Made by a program: the position numbers and the translations under genes. Under the pieces are notes generated by a model. That model saw only the letters and a program-made list of their open reading frames with translations. It was not told where the DNA came from and ran no database searches. Of a stretch of 64,000 bases of DNA, positions 1 through 11,339 are shown piece by piece (positions within the stretch are counted from its first letter, which is position 1; each line of letters starts with the position of its first letter). Origin of the DNA: Sorex araneus (Eukaryota > Chordata > Mammalia > Eulipotyphla > Soricidae); the NCBI RefSeq assembly GCF_027595985.1, contig NC_073305.1, positions 173,215,209-173,279,208 on the forward strand, read 5' to 3'.

Positions 1-128
1 CTCTCTTTCTTTCTCTCTTTCTTTCTCTCTTTCTTTCTCCCTTCCTTCCTTCCTTCCTTCCTTCCTTCCTTCCTTCCTTCCTTCCTTCCTTCCTTCCTTC
101 CTTCCTTCCTTCCTTCCTTCCTTCCTTC

Positions 129-190
<62 letters not shown>

Positions 191-220
191 ATCTCTCTCT
201 CTTTCTCTCTCTCTCTTTCT
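1..220 (+). repeat. Pyrimidine microsatellite, (CTTT)n and (CCTT)n
   Basis: The repeat is (CTTT)n to about 40, (TTCC)n to about 128, (TTTC)n to about 190, then CT-rich to 220. It starts at the window edge and may extend left. Confidence 0.95.
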
Positions 221-755
221 GCATTATTGTTTGCAGTACAGGTACCAAGGGATCATTGTGTTGGTTCAGAACATTCAGCATTCTTATCAGGAAGGTACAT
301 CTGGAATATCTTTTTTTTTTTTTAACTGGGTGAGGGCTTTGGGGTGTGGATGTGACTACTGGGGCCTCTGGAGGTATGGGAGATGGGGGAAGGTACCCAT
401 CCTGACCTCAAGAAAACCTGGAGATTTCAGTCACAAAACCTGCAATACCTAAATTTTCAGCAGATTAATATCATGGTGAGGTCCGTACCAAGACAATGTA
501 TCTGGCCAGGGGCACAGTGGCGAAACTAGTGGCTGTCTGGAGTTCTCTTTGGGTGAGCGTCAGGCAAACCTGCCCCACTCTGATCCACCCTGTTCTGTGT
601 AGCCTTATGCAGGTCTAGAATAATTGAAGCTTTTGATATATTTTGAAATTTAGAAAATGTGAAATTTTTACACATCAAAACATTACCACCAGTTATTTTT
701 GGAAGACTGCATTAGAGAGCTTTTGTTTATCTTTACCCTCTTGTAGTTTCAACAT

Positions 756-931
756 TATTTTTTTTCTTTTTGGGTCACACCTGGCATTGCACAGGGGTTC
801 CTCCTGGCTCATGCACTCAGGAATTACTCCTGGCAGTACTCAGGGGACCATAGGGGGTGCTGGGTGCTGGGAATTGAACCCAGGTTAGCCGCGTGCAAGT
901 ACCCTACCAGCTGTACTATCTCTCCAGCCCC
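756..931 (-). mobile_element. Shrew tRNA-SINE type A
   Basis: The minus strand reads tRNA-like head, body, then GTGTGACCCAAAAAG and an A-rich tail (seen here as poly-T, then TTTTTGGGTCACACCTGG). The end at GCTGTACTATCTCTCCAGCC is the reversed head. Type A means an A-rich tail, as expected of L1-driven mobilisation. Confidence 0.92.
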
Positions 932-1011
932 AATATTTTGATAATAAAATATTTTAACTTTTCAATGTGCCACATTTTTATTAACCTATGGGCCATATGT
1001 TTTCCCACTAA

Positions 1012-1130
1012 GAGACCATACCCAATATTTCTCAGGTCTTGCCCCTGGCTCTGTGCTCAGGGGTCATTCTTGGTGATGCTCAGTAGACCATATTTGGTAT
1101 TGGGATCAAATCAGGCTCAGCTGTAGGCTT
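1012..1130 (-). mobile_element. Old type A SINE fragment
   Basis: CTGGCTCTGTGCTCAGGGGT and AGACCATATTTGGTATTGGG are degraded type A body. The tRNA head is lost. Confidence 0.65.
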
Positions 1131-1500
1131 TATGTGTGTTTCAAGACCTGCATTTAAAACTGCTATGATAATTTGATAAATATTATTTTTGTTTAAGAAT
1201 CATCTCAAATATATTTCAATAAAACTTCAGGGAAAATTATTAATATTCAAAGAAAAATGTAATTTCTAGAACTTAAGTAGTAGAGAAAGGTAGACGAAAT
1301 CAATCAGGTATGTAATATAAAGGTGTTTGAAAGGAAATATATTCGTTATCATTAACATTAGACCTTGCTGTTTTTCTTTATTATCTCATTTTGGGTCTAC
1401 TTTTAATTCTACTGTTATTGAATAACATTTTATTACATCTGTTTTGTTATATGATAGCAACATATACCTAATGATATATTTAAAAAGTGTACTTTATATT

Positions 1501-1744
1501 GGGCTTGAGCGATAGCACAGCAGTTGGGCGTTTGCCTTTCACGTGGCCGACCCGAGTTCGATTCCTCCGCCCCTCTCGGAGAGCCCGGCAAGCTACTGAG
1601 AGTATGGAGCCTGCATGGCAGAGCCTGGCAAGCTACCCGTGCATATTGGATATGCCAAAAAAAGTAACAATAAGTCTCTCAATGAGAGACGTTACTGGTG
1701 CCTGCTCAGACAAATCAATGAGCGACGGGATGACAGTGACAGTG
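1501..1744 (+). mobile_element. Shrew tRNA-SINE type B (RTE-tailed), with TSD
   Basis: The head has an A-box-like TAGCACAGCAGT and a B box AGTTCGATTCC. The body has GGCAAGCTAC twice, then ATATGCCAAAAAAAGTAAC, and the 3' end is GACAGTGACAGTGA. The flanks are ACTTTATATT and ACTTTGTATT (1,491-1,500 and 1,745-1,754). Confidence 0.93.
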
Positions 1745-1944
1745 ACTTTGTATTAGTATTTACACAATATTTATCACTATTTTCAGGTGTGCATCCTAAA
1801 TTGCAACACGTGTATAGAATACATTGAATTCATCATTTCTGTCCATCAGCATGTCACCACCCAATTTACTAGACAGTGTATAGTACCCTCCAAGTTACCC
1901 AAATAGTTTAAAGTGGCAGGACTTTATATTTTTCTTTTTCATTT

Positions 1945-2127
1945 GGAGACAGATTGGATTTGGGGCCATACCCAGTGGTGCTCAGGGCTTACTCTTGACT
2001 CTGCACTTAGAGATCACTCAAGAAGGAGCTTCAGGGGACCATATGCAGTGCCAGGGATCGAACTAAAGTTGGCCATGCCAAAATAAGTGCCTTACCCTTT
2101 GGACAGACTATTTATGTAGCTAGCCCC
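1945..2127 (-). mobile_element. Old type A SINE
   Basis: GGGGCCATACCCAGTGGTGC to CTAGCCCC, degraded. The B-box complement GGATCGAACT remains. Confidence 0.75.
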
Positions 2128-2162
2128 ATATTTTCCTTCCTTAAAGCCAAATATCTATTTTC

Positions 2163-2260
2163 CATTATATATAATATATATGCATAATATATATTACAAT
2201 GTGGATCACATATATGTGTATGTATAAACATATATATATATAAAACACATATATATCATA
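2163..2260 (+). repeat. AT-rich (TA)n-like tract
   Basis: Imperfect TATA and ATATAT runs with ACATATATAT units. Confidence 0.7.
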
Positions 2261-4316
2261 CATTTTGAATTGAACTTATCCAATCATCCAAAGATGGGAA
2301 TTTAAGTTGTTACCAGTTCGTGCTACTGTACATAATAACGTAATAAATCTAGAGAGTGTCCATAACTCTTTAAATTAGCAGAAAGTTTTTGATGTAAGGA
2401 TACTTAGTTAAAACATCCTGAAAATTAATCATATTTTACCATCTTAAAAGTTTAAATATTATTAAAAATATATTTAAATCAATAAGAAAATTCTACAATT
2501 GTGGTTTTTAGATTATTTTATCACTTTCATATGATCCTTCATTTGAGAAGATTATTTTTAAATTTGCTGTTTTAGTTCAACATTTGCGCCTCAATCAATC
2601 TTCTCAACAGTTTATAACCATTTTTTTTTCCAATGAGCAAAATGAAGTACAGAGAATCTAAATAGGTTTCCTAAAATCATCATCAGTATCTAATGGGGAT
2701 CAATTGAAGTCTGAGTACAGATGTCAATAAGTGAATGTTATGCAATATACACACAATCTTAAATTAACTTAAATGTATTTCTCAGCACACATGAGAAAAT
2801 GGGAAATTTACTGCCATTTTCTTCCATTTACTTTTTCACTTTAATTAGGCCCCTCATTATACTAGTTTGCATTCTCTAGAATTTCTTGCTACAGAAAGCT
2901 ACGTAGAACCACTCCATGACCCATATTTAATTTTCAGTCCCATGTGTCAGAGTGGGTCTGTCCTGCGCCCGAGTCCCATGGTCATAACCTCAGCTTGAAA
3001 CAAGTTTCTAGTTAAGCTTGCTGATGCTTACTTTGGACTCCTTCCTCCAACCTTCCTCATTCACATCTTTCCGTAAAATTCTTTGCATGGGTTTGGCAGT
3101 ATCAGTCCTAGTTTCTGTTTGTTTCACAAGATAGTGAGATTTTTCAAGAGTAGGAGAAAGATATCACTTATCTTGTCATAAATACTCAATATGTAAAACT
3201 TAAACTCCAGATAAACTCCATTCAATTAATATACAAAAGAAATAAATCATTGTTATTCATAGCATATGATACCAGCACCAAACAATATAAAATTATTAAC
3301 AATGTCCTGCAGCAAATAAAGAAAGGCTGGAGGAAAACATGCTATTTCATTGGGAAGAGGAAAACAAATCAACTGAAACTGGCCCAGGAAAAAAAGTAGG
3401 TGATAGTATGAATAGATATCATCATTAAAGCACTAAAGTAACTGTGTTTTTGTCACAGTTTGAAGATGGCAAATGCCAACAAACAGCTTGGTCCTTATAA
3501 TGACTATTCCCTTGCTCCTTTCACAGGCCCAAGGTTTATTTGCTGTGTTATCCTAGTATTCTGTCCTAGATTTCTACAGGTTAAAATAGAACAGCTGCAA
3601 TGCAATCCTGATCATGCAAGAAACAGCCCAACACATATGGGTGAGTCCCACAGTCTCATTTTAAGACCTCTCCTTGTGATTTTAATCAATTCGGCTATGA
3701 TATCCCTACATGTGAGTTTTGCTTAATGTTTGCAGAACTTTGAGCTTATTGATTTGTGAATTTATAAGCTTTTCAAAAGCCTGGGGAATTTTGTGGCATG
3801 AATTCCCCCTTTTGTTTTCTTGTATTCTTCTCCCTTACTATTTCCTCTCCTGTCCATTCAGAATCTCCAGTCATCCGTGTGTTAGTCCAGTGCAATTGTC
3901 GGGTTGCACCATCATCTTCTCTCTTCTTTTTTAAGCAGGGGTGGGAGGAGGGGACGGAGCTGCCTAAGCATGCTAGCCAGTGAGCCATGCCAGACACCTC
4001 AATGTGAGGGCCTGGCAATGTATATTGTTCATGCCTGAGGTGCTGGGAGCTGCCAGAGCCACACTGGTGGTCTTTGGGGGCCATGCAGTGCTGGAGGTGG
4101 AATTCGGGGCCTGGCCCAGGCAAGGTTGACATGCCAAACTCCTGAGTTACTTCCACACCCACACTTTTACAAAGGAGGATTAGCTTTATTAATCAAGCTT
4201 TTTAATTGGCATTCCTCATGGACCTTTCAGTGTGGTATTCTACCTTTGAGGAGCAGGACAGCTCCAACTAAGAATCATTTTACTTACTGTGCTAGTAGTT
4301 TTACTTTACTTTTTTT

Positions 4317-4498
4317 AATTTTTATTTATTTTTTGTTTTTTAGGTCACATCTGGCAATGCACAGGGGTTACTCCTGGCTCTGCACTCAGGAATCACCCCT
4401 GGCAGTGCTCAGAGGACCATATGGGATGTTGGGAATCGAACCTGAGTCGGTCATGTGCAAGGCAAATGCCCTACCCACTGTACTATTGCTCCAGCCCC
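4317..4498 (-). mobile_element. Type A SINE, with TSD
   Basis: A perfect 15-bp duplication, TACTTTACTTTTTTT, lies at 4,302-4,316 and 4,499-4,513. The body is full length. Confidence 0.93.
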
Positions 4499-4789
4499 TA
4501 CTTTACTTTTTTTGAAAAACTTGATAATAATAGTGCATTGCAATATGACCATCACTGAATATCAACATGAATTCAGACCTCAATAAGTTCACGAATGAAA
4601 GTCCAGTTCTGTGTTTCATCATATAATTGTCTCACCTGAGCTTCTTATTCTTTTTTTCCCCTTTCTCTTCTGATGATTCTAATGATCATTAATTTGTCTA
4701 AAAACTTATTCTATTTAGTCCATCCATATAGCACATCCAAGTGAAACCATACATTACTTGATTTTGTTAAACATTTTGGGGAGAGGATA

Positions 4790-4928
4790 AGAGGGCTGGG
4801 CCTTACCCACTGGTACTCAGGGGTTATTATTGGCTTTGTGCTGAGGAATGATGGTGACACTCAAGGGACCATTTGTTTTGTCAGGGATCAGATTGAAGTG
4901 TTTTGCATGTGAGACCTTACCTCCTGAG

Positions 4929-4930
<2 letters not shown>
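4790..4930 (-). mobile_element. Old type A SINE
   Basis: GGCCTTACCCACTGGTACTC and ACTCAAGGGACCATTTG, degraded, running into the (TC)n tract. Confidence 0.6.

Positions 4931-4994
<64 letters not shown>
4930..4994 (+). repeat. (TC)n microsatellite
   Basis: Pure TC for about 64 bases, then CT-rich to 5,018. It lies at the edge of an old SINE. Confidence 0.95.
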
Positions 4995-4996
<2 letters not shown>

Positions 4997-5166
4997 CTTC
5001 TCTCCCTCCCCCCTCCCCAATGTTCTCTTTATAAGACTTTTTTGTTGTTATTTATGCTGTTCTTAGATTGCTGTGTTTTTATCAATCTGTTCTTTTAAAG
5101 CCTGTAAGGAGCTATTTAGACCTAGGATCCCAGTCTTCTGAAAAAGACAAGGTCTCACTCATTCTA

Positions 5167-5167
<1 letters not shown>

Positions 5168-5203
<36 letters not shown>
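5168..5203 (+). repeat. Poly-A run
   Basis: 36 consecutive A, then A-rich to 5,215. It may be the tail of a decayed retroposon; no body is recognised. Confidence 0.9.
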
Positions 5204-5205
<2 letters not shown>

Positions 5206-6917
5206 AAAGAAAAAATGTTCTATTTCAGACTCAACTTGTTTCTTTTTACAGGTTAATCTTCAACTTTAACAAAGTGGTTACTTTTTTCAGAATCAATCTG
5301 GGTTTTGAAAATTGAGTAAGCTGTTTTCTCTCTCTGTCTCTTCAATGTCACCTTTATCTTCTCCCCAAGCCACAAACTAGAAGGAAAATTTCAACAGGTG
5401 ACTAAAAGAGCCCTAAGGAAAATGAGGAATTAATGTCTTTTAAAAGAGAAGTGACAAATAAAGCAAACCAGGAAAGAAAATTAACCAGATACTTTGCCAA
5501 GCACATAGACTATCCACAGAATCATCTGACTCCTTATATTCAAATCTACTTCAGAACTGTCTAATTGCAAAGAGGTGGCTGAATTGGGCCACTTGTAATC
5601 TCTTGTGGTTGTGGGACCAAGTGTCTGAAGCTGCCCAGGTCCAGCTTCTGGCACAAAAAACGCTGTCCTCTCCTGACCCACGCCACCCTCTCCTCCCAGT
5701 GACCTGGGAGTCCTAGCGGTAGGTGGAGATTGGGTTACAGAAGTAATACAGTACACTTCTCCTTTTGGGTGGATCCCTTAGTACCCCTAAGAAGGAGTGC
5801 CCCACACTTTCTGTTTCTACTGTCAAGAATGAGGAAGTGAATATTTCTAACCACTTCCCTATGGACCAAGGGTTACTTCAGCCTGAAAGTTTCTTCCCTT
5901 GTCTGCATTCCAGTTTCTTGACCTGAAAAATAATGGTTCTCTTAGCTATCTTTGAGAACTTATGCACCAAACACATTTGAAGCAGTCTTCGTGCCTTTCA
6001 TAAATTAAGAAAATGGGAGTGGGAGAGTTTAAGTAACTTGTCTAGGTCAAATCAACTAGTAGGGGTTAACGTTTAAACTTGGGTCCATCTATAATATCTA
6101 TACTCTAAGATTCTGGCACCCCTTTCTATGCTTTGCATGTAGTAGAAACCCACAAAGACAGTGCTATTATTAAGGTATTCAAAAGACATTGAGCACATTT
6201 TGTCTTAGCACACAAGAAATGCTTAAATTCACACAATTAATAGAATATGATTCTTTTCATGTTGCTGTCTGAGTAACCATCTTCCAACTTATAGTGGAAC
6301 ATACTTGCCTTGTAGAATCGTAACTTGATCAGAGTTTATCTCCAGAAAAAAACATAATTTCCATTCATGCATGTTGCATATCAAACACTAAATTTAAAAA
6401 AATGAATAAAAATTTAAGAACACTTTATATTTTTCAGAAAGATGACCTCATTCTCTCCTGATGTCAACTCTCCGTATTTTAATCATAATTTCAAAAATAA
6501 AAGCAGTCTCTGAGTAGAATATCAGTTGCATGGCTTAAGTCAATATTTTTGCCTCTAATAGCTTTCGTGAGTTTCCCCGTTAAGTGACCGTATGCCTTCT
6601 TTTACATTAAACTTTTCTTCTCTTGATCTTGGTATTTTTATTGACCCAATATACTGAACACTAGATCACTTGATTTCCAAGAGTGTTCTTCACTGATCTT
6701 TTTCTGGTCCCGCAACTATTAGCAAGAGCTTCAGGATGCTCCTGGTCCGTGATGAAACCCATCTGTCCAGGGCGCGTTGCATAAAACTGTGCTCATTTTG
6801 CTCAATACTCTGCCTATGCTTAGGATACACCTTTGATTATTCTGGTAAGATTTGCTACTAAACAATACATAATCAAACTTGGCGTTCCTCTTCTAGTAGG
6901 AGATTGGCAATCATTTT

Positions 6918-7082
6918 ATTTTTTGGGGTCAACCTGGCATGCACAGAGGTTAATCCTGGCTCATACACTCAGGAATTACTCCTGGCGGTGCTCAGGGGAC
7001 CATACGGGATGCTGGGAATCGAACCCGGGTTGGCTATGTGCAAGGCAAACGCCCTACCCGCTGTGCTATCACTCCAATCCCC
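6918..7082 (-). mobile_element. Type A SINE, with TSD
   Basis: A perfect 16-bp duplication, GATTGGCAATCATTTT, lies at 6,902-6,917 and 7,083-7,098. The B-box complement GAATCGAACCC is intact. Confidence 0.94.
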
Positions 7083-8299
7083 GATTGGCAATCATTTTTT
7101 AAAAAATACTAGAATAAGCAAGGCACATGTCTGCATTGTCTTCGAGAGATGCTTGTAGGGATCTTCTTCCACATTGTATGAATACTATGGATTTACTTAG
7201 GAATAATTCAACTGGCATTTAGAAGTACTGTGCAATTTCTGTCTGATGGCGATCTCTGTAACTTCCAACAATTGAAATGGTCTGACAAAGCAAAGGAGAA
7301 TTGGACATTCATTCATCTGAGTGGCCGACATATTTCTTTGCAGGAAGCTGCATTGCCACTGCACAGTTGGGCTTCTGAGTATACTCAGTTCCAAGAGTTG
7401 AAAGGACTTCTTTATTTCAAAATCATTATTTCCAGACTAGTAGGAAAAACTGATTCCTGGTAGGTGTCCGACACCCCACCTCCATAGTCAGATCTCTCCA
7501 AAGTGACTCTGTACTGGCCCACAAAAAGTTTGCTTCAGCTTATTTTCAACCTTGACAGGTCTAAGCATTTCTGTTTCCTTCTCTTCTATTCCCTACATGA
7601 TCTCTGGGGCCCTTTGAGGTCCCACTTCTTCCAAGAGCTGCCCATATAAGCTCTGCTTTCCCTGGGTGTGAGTGATGCATGCTGTTTTGCCTCCAAACAA
7701 AAGGTCTCTGGGTTCATTTATAATCTGTTTGATCATAAACGGACACTAAATTTTAAAAAAAGAACAAAAAATTTGCAAACACTTAATATGTTTCATAAAG
7801 ATGGTCTCATTCTACCCTGATGTCAACTCTCTGTGTTTTAATCATAATTTCAAGGCTTCCAAAGAGAGCACTGGAGATTTGAGATAGTACAGGGCTTAAG
7901 GTGCAAGCCTCAGCTCAGTCCCTCACCCCAATGATCCTGAGGGTGTGTTAATGCCTGGAGGCCTCCAAACCCATGGCCCCAGTCCCTTGAGCACTACTTT
8001 GGAGCTTCACCTGCAAAAGAACACTTCCTCCAAGGCAAGGGAACAAGGAGATTCCCGGAGGGATGGGAGACCTTTAGGTTTTACACCAAACAGTCCTTGT
8101 GTGTAGCTTCTAGAAAGGCCTTTGTCCATGGGCACATGGGGTTGTCCCAGTTCTGGTGCCTGGACCCTGCAGGATCCCCCAGCTCTTTGGCCCCGTGGGC
8201 TCGGTCACAAGGCCTGAGCAACACAGCATCTCTGGGTTGGTCCTTGCCCTGCACCCCATGAGCACTGTTTGGGAGCGCCTGCAGGATCCGCTCCTCTTG

Positions 8300-9959
8300 C
8301 AAGGGCATTGAAGAAACTGAGTCCATCCTTAAAGATACTTTTAGCTTCAATGTCATGGAGAGTTCTGCCTACATTTTCTTCTACGAACCTTATAGATTCA
8401 TGTCTGATATTGAGGTCTTTAATCCACTTTGATCAGACTGTTGTGCCTGGTGTTAGACAGAGGTCAGGGTTAATTTTTTTGCAGGTAGCCATCCAGTTTT
8501 CCCAGCACCACTTGTTGAAGAGGCTTTCCTTGTTCCACTTTGCATTTCTTGCTCCTTTGTCAAAGATTAAGTGGCCATATATTTGGGTGTCTGTGACAGG
8601 ATATTCAACTCTGTTCCATTGGTCTGCAGCACTGGTCTGCAGGACGAAACAGCACTGACCATGCATGTGGAAGCAAACATAAACAAACAGGACTACATCA
8701 AACTAAGAAGCTTCTGCACTTCAAAAGAAACAGTGACCAAAATACAGAAAGAGCCCACAGAATGGGAAAGAATATTTACCCAATACCCATCTGATAAGGG
8801 ATTAATATCTAAGATATACAAGATACTTGTAGAACTGTATAAGAAAAAAAACCTCCAACCCCATCAAAATATGGGGAGAAGAAATGAACAGAAATTTCCT
8901 CAAAAAAGAAATACAAATGGCCAAAAGGCACATGAAAAAATGCTCCACATCCCTAGTCATCAGGGAGATGCAATTATTGAATAATTCCATTATTCAAAAC
9001 AATAATGAGATATCATCTCATACCACAGAGACTGGCACACATTCAAAAGAACAAAAGCAACCAGTGCTGGTGTGGATGTGGGGAAAAAGGGATGCTCCTT
9101 CACTGTTGGTGGGAATGCTGACTGGTCCAGCCTTTCTGGAAAACAATATGGACAGTCCTTCAAAAACTAGAAATTGAGCTTCCATATGACCCCGCAATAC
9201 CACTCTTGGGAATATATCCCAAGGATGCAAAAGAGCATAGTAGAAATGACATCTGTACCTATATATTCATTGCAGCATTGTTCACAATAGCCAAAATCTG
9301 GAAACAACCAGAGTGCTCTAAAACAGATGACTGGTTAAAGAAACTTTGGCACATCTACACAATGGAATACTAGGTAGCTGTTAGGAGAGATGAAGTCATG
9401 AAATTTGCTTATAAATGGATAAACATGGAGAGTATCATGCTGAGTGAAATGAGTCAGAAAGAGAGGGACAGACATAGAGGGACTGCACTCATTTGTGGAG
9501 TGTAGGGAAGCATCACATGAGGCTGACACCCAAGGACAGTAGATACAAGGGCCAGAGGGATTGCCCCATAACTGGAAGACTGCTTCATGAGCAGAGGGGA
9601 GAAGGCAGATGGAATAGAGAAGGGATCACTAAGAAAATGATGGCTGGAAGAATCAGTCGGGATGGGAGATGCATGCCAAAAGTAGATAATGGACCAAACG
9701 TTATGACCTCTCAGTGTCTGTGTTGCAAGCCATAATGCCCCAAAGTAGAGAAAGAGTATGGGGAATATTGTCTGCCATAGAGGCAGGGGGAGGATGGGAA
9801 AGGGGGGCAGGATATACCGGGGATATTGGTGGTGGGGAATGTGCACTGGTGGAAGAATGGGTGTTTGATCACTGTGAGATTGTAACCCAAACATGAAAGC
9901 TTGTAACTATCTCACGGTGATTCAATAAAATTAAAAAAATTAAAAACAAACAAACAAAC
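8300..9959 (+). mobile_element. L1 LINE 3' end with 5' inversion (twin priming)
   Basis: From about 8,655 to 9,959 this is L1 in sense orientation: the ORF2 C-terminal region ([37 protein letters not shown]), a 3' UTR and an AATAAA plus A-rich tail. From about 8,300 to 8,650 the adjacent, more 5' part of ORF2 is inverted; its minus strand reads DTQIYGHLIFDKGARNAKWN and SLFNKWCWENW. This is the classic twin-priming structure. The reading frames are broken, so it is not active. The 3' tail ends about 420 bp before the ADGB ATG. Confidence 0.9.
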
Positions 9960-10336
9960 CCGAGTCTATCCACCATCGCCAAACCTTCCTGCTCTCAGGA
10001 GCCAAGATCTCACTCCCTGCCCTGCTTGCCGAGGCTGGCCAAATATCCATCAGCCCCTCACTGAAAGGACGGATGTCCACAACGTGTCCTTGGTTATCCC
10101 GGCAGGGCCGGTTCCGCGGCGAGAAGGCGAGGGGTGCAGGGACTTTGCCAGAACACCCCTATTGCAAAAGCTAAAAAACACCCCAAGAGCGAGGCCTGCG
10201 GGTCAGAGGGGGGCGATTCCAAGCCCGCTTTTGTCCTGCACGCTGGGCGGGATTCCAAGCCCCCCCAGGCCGCGCCACTGCCCCCGCGCTGCTTCGGGGC
10301 CGCGAGCTCCCCGCGTCCGCACCAGCCCCCTGCACC

Positions 10337-10349
10337 GTCTCCCGGCAAC
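10337..10349 (+). promoter_or_regulatory. X-box-like RFX binding site upstream of ADGB ATG
   Basis: The sequence GTCTCC-C-GGCAAC fits the X-box consensus GTNRCC(0-3)RGYAAC. The right half-site is perfect and the left half has one mismatch. It lies 34-46 bp before the start codon inside the CpG block. X-boxes bind RFX factors that act with FOXJ1 on ciliary genes, and androglobin expression is known to depend on FOXJ1. The site is seen; its use is inference. Confidence 0.5.
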
Positions 10350-10382
10350 AGCCGACGCGGCTCCGAGGCTCCCAGCCGGGCC

Positions 10383-10456
10383 ATGGCCTCCAAACAGACC
10401 CGAAAGAAGGACGTGCACGGAATCAACTCAGCGCACAGTTCCGATAAGTCCAAAGA
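10383..10456 (+). CDS. ADGB: ADGB (androglobin) coding exon 1, start codon
   Basis: This exon encodes residues 1-24 and two bases of codon 25, beginning MASKQTRKKDVHGINSAHSS, which I recognise as the mammalian androglobin N terminus. The ATG has a strong Kozak context (G at -3, G at +4). The donor is GA|GTAAGG; reading through it gives an immediate in-frame TAA, so the splice is needed. The split codon GA+T at exon 2 gives Asp, as in the human protein. Androglobin is a large chimeric protein of about 1,600 residues with a calpain-like N-terminal domain and a rearranged globin domain interrupted by a calmodulin-binding IQ motif. It is enriched in testis and ciliated cells and is needed for sperm flagellum formation (family knowledge). 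An in-frame upstream ATG at 10,134 has no stop before 10,383, but family agreement favours the start used here. Confidence 0.93.
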
Positions 10457-11003
10457 GTAAGGGGCGCCCTGCGGGCGGGCCCCCGCGCCGTCTCCCACCC
10501 GGCCACCCCTCCTTTGGGGGTGGGTGCGTCTCCCCCGCCCTAGCTTCTGCTTTCCTGGCCTCAACCCCCTTCCCAGCCAGAGACTGACTCTCTCTTGCCA
10601 TCGCAGCTCGATCCATTTTCCTGGATGCTTCCCGGGGGGCTCCTGTCACCTCTCAAGCCCACCCAGGCTCTTAACAGAACCTCCCGGTCCCCTCTGCCCA
10701 ACCCCCCAGCCCCTGAGACAAAGAGCGAGCAGAGTGCTGGGGTGGGCGCGGAGAAGCGGGAGGTGACTTTCCTAGCCCCAGGTTCTCTCCACAGGACTCC
10801 TAGGGAGGGAGGCAGAGGTGCGAGCAGGAGCGGAGCAGGGAAGGAGTCAGGATTCAGACGGTCTCCGATTCCCCCAGGACCACAGTGCACATCAGACGCC
10901 TTCAGCCGCGCGTGGCTGCAGTGCAAGGGGCTAGGGTTGGAGCCCAGACCCGCTCGCTGCACTCAGTGACAACAGTAATAGTCGTTCTGCTATTTTCATG
11001 TCG

Positions 11004-11122
11004 TACCCGTGCCTATTGGATATGCCAAAAACAGTAACAATAAGTCTCTCAATGGGAGACGTTACTGGTGCCCGCTCGAACAAATCGATGAGCAACGGGA
11101 TGACAGTGACAGTGACAGTGAC
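11004..11122 (+). mobile_element. Type B SINE, 5'-truncated, 550 bp inside intron 1
   Basis: Only the 3' half is present: TATGCCAAAAACAGTAAC, GTTACTGGTGCCCGCTCGA and TGACAGTGACAGTGACAGTG. The pol III promoter head is missing. Confidence 0.9.
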
Positions 11123-11339
11123 TGATCTCACCAAAGGCCATGAGCCTATAGGCCGGAATTTGTTTCATTCGCAGTTTAGGGCTGTTTATGAATTTCTTCA
11201 TGATTTTCCGCACTCCACACACCTAATCTCCCTCCCTCCACCCCCCTTCTCAAGAAACCTTCGGTTCATTTATCAGCGGATTCTCTCTTGTGTGTCCTCT
11301 CCTTGTGAATTTCCTTACGTTGTACTGTCCACGTAAGCA

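Larger units (their letters stand above)
236..8299. other. Intergenic DNA upstream of ADGB
   Basis: I find no gene here. It holds the SINEs and microsatellites listed separately. The stretches 1131-1490, 2128-3920, 5204-6900 and 7100-8300 are AT-rich or mixed sequence in which I recognise no exon or repeat with confidence. In other mammals RAB32 lies upstream of ADGB, but no RAB32 exon is visible. A block at 3930-4140 loosely resembles a very old SINE. The stretch 8050-8290 is moderately G+C rich and unrecognised. Confidence 0.6.
10080..10600. promoter_or_regulatory. CpG-rich promoter and first-exon block of ADGB
   Basis: G+C and CG dinucleotides rise sharply here against an AT-rich background, and they surround the ADGB start codon. 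This is the expected pattern of a CpG-island promoter. No TATA box is evident near the start. The transcription start is not determinable by eye, and the 5' UTR presumably lies between about 10,200 and 10,382. GC-rich open frames on both strands (for example 10,094-10,564 minus) are most simply composition effects. Confidence 0.75.

Noticed and set aside
3930-4140. Frame at 3,773-4,162 minus as a gene
   Set aside because: Low-complexity and partly resembling a decayed SINE; no family match.
1-8299. RAB32 or another upstream neighbour gene
   Set aside because: No exon-like match is visible; the open frames are short or repeat-derived.
8081-8356. 91-codon minus-strand frame with moderate G+C
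   Set aside because: It resembles no known protein, has no splice context and overlaps the L1 edge.
10094-10564. Minus-strand 156-codon frame across the promoter, as a divergent gene
   Set aside because: CG-rich composition makes stops rare. There is no recognisable protein and it overlaps ADGB exon 1 antisense.
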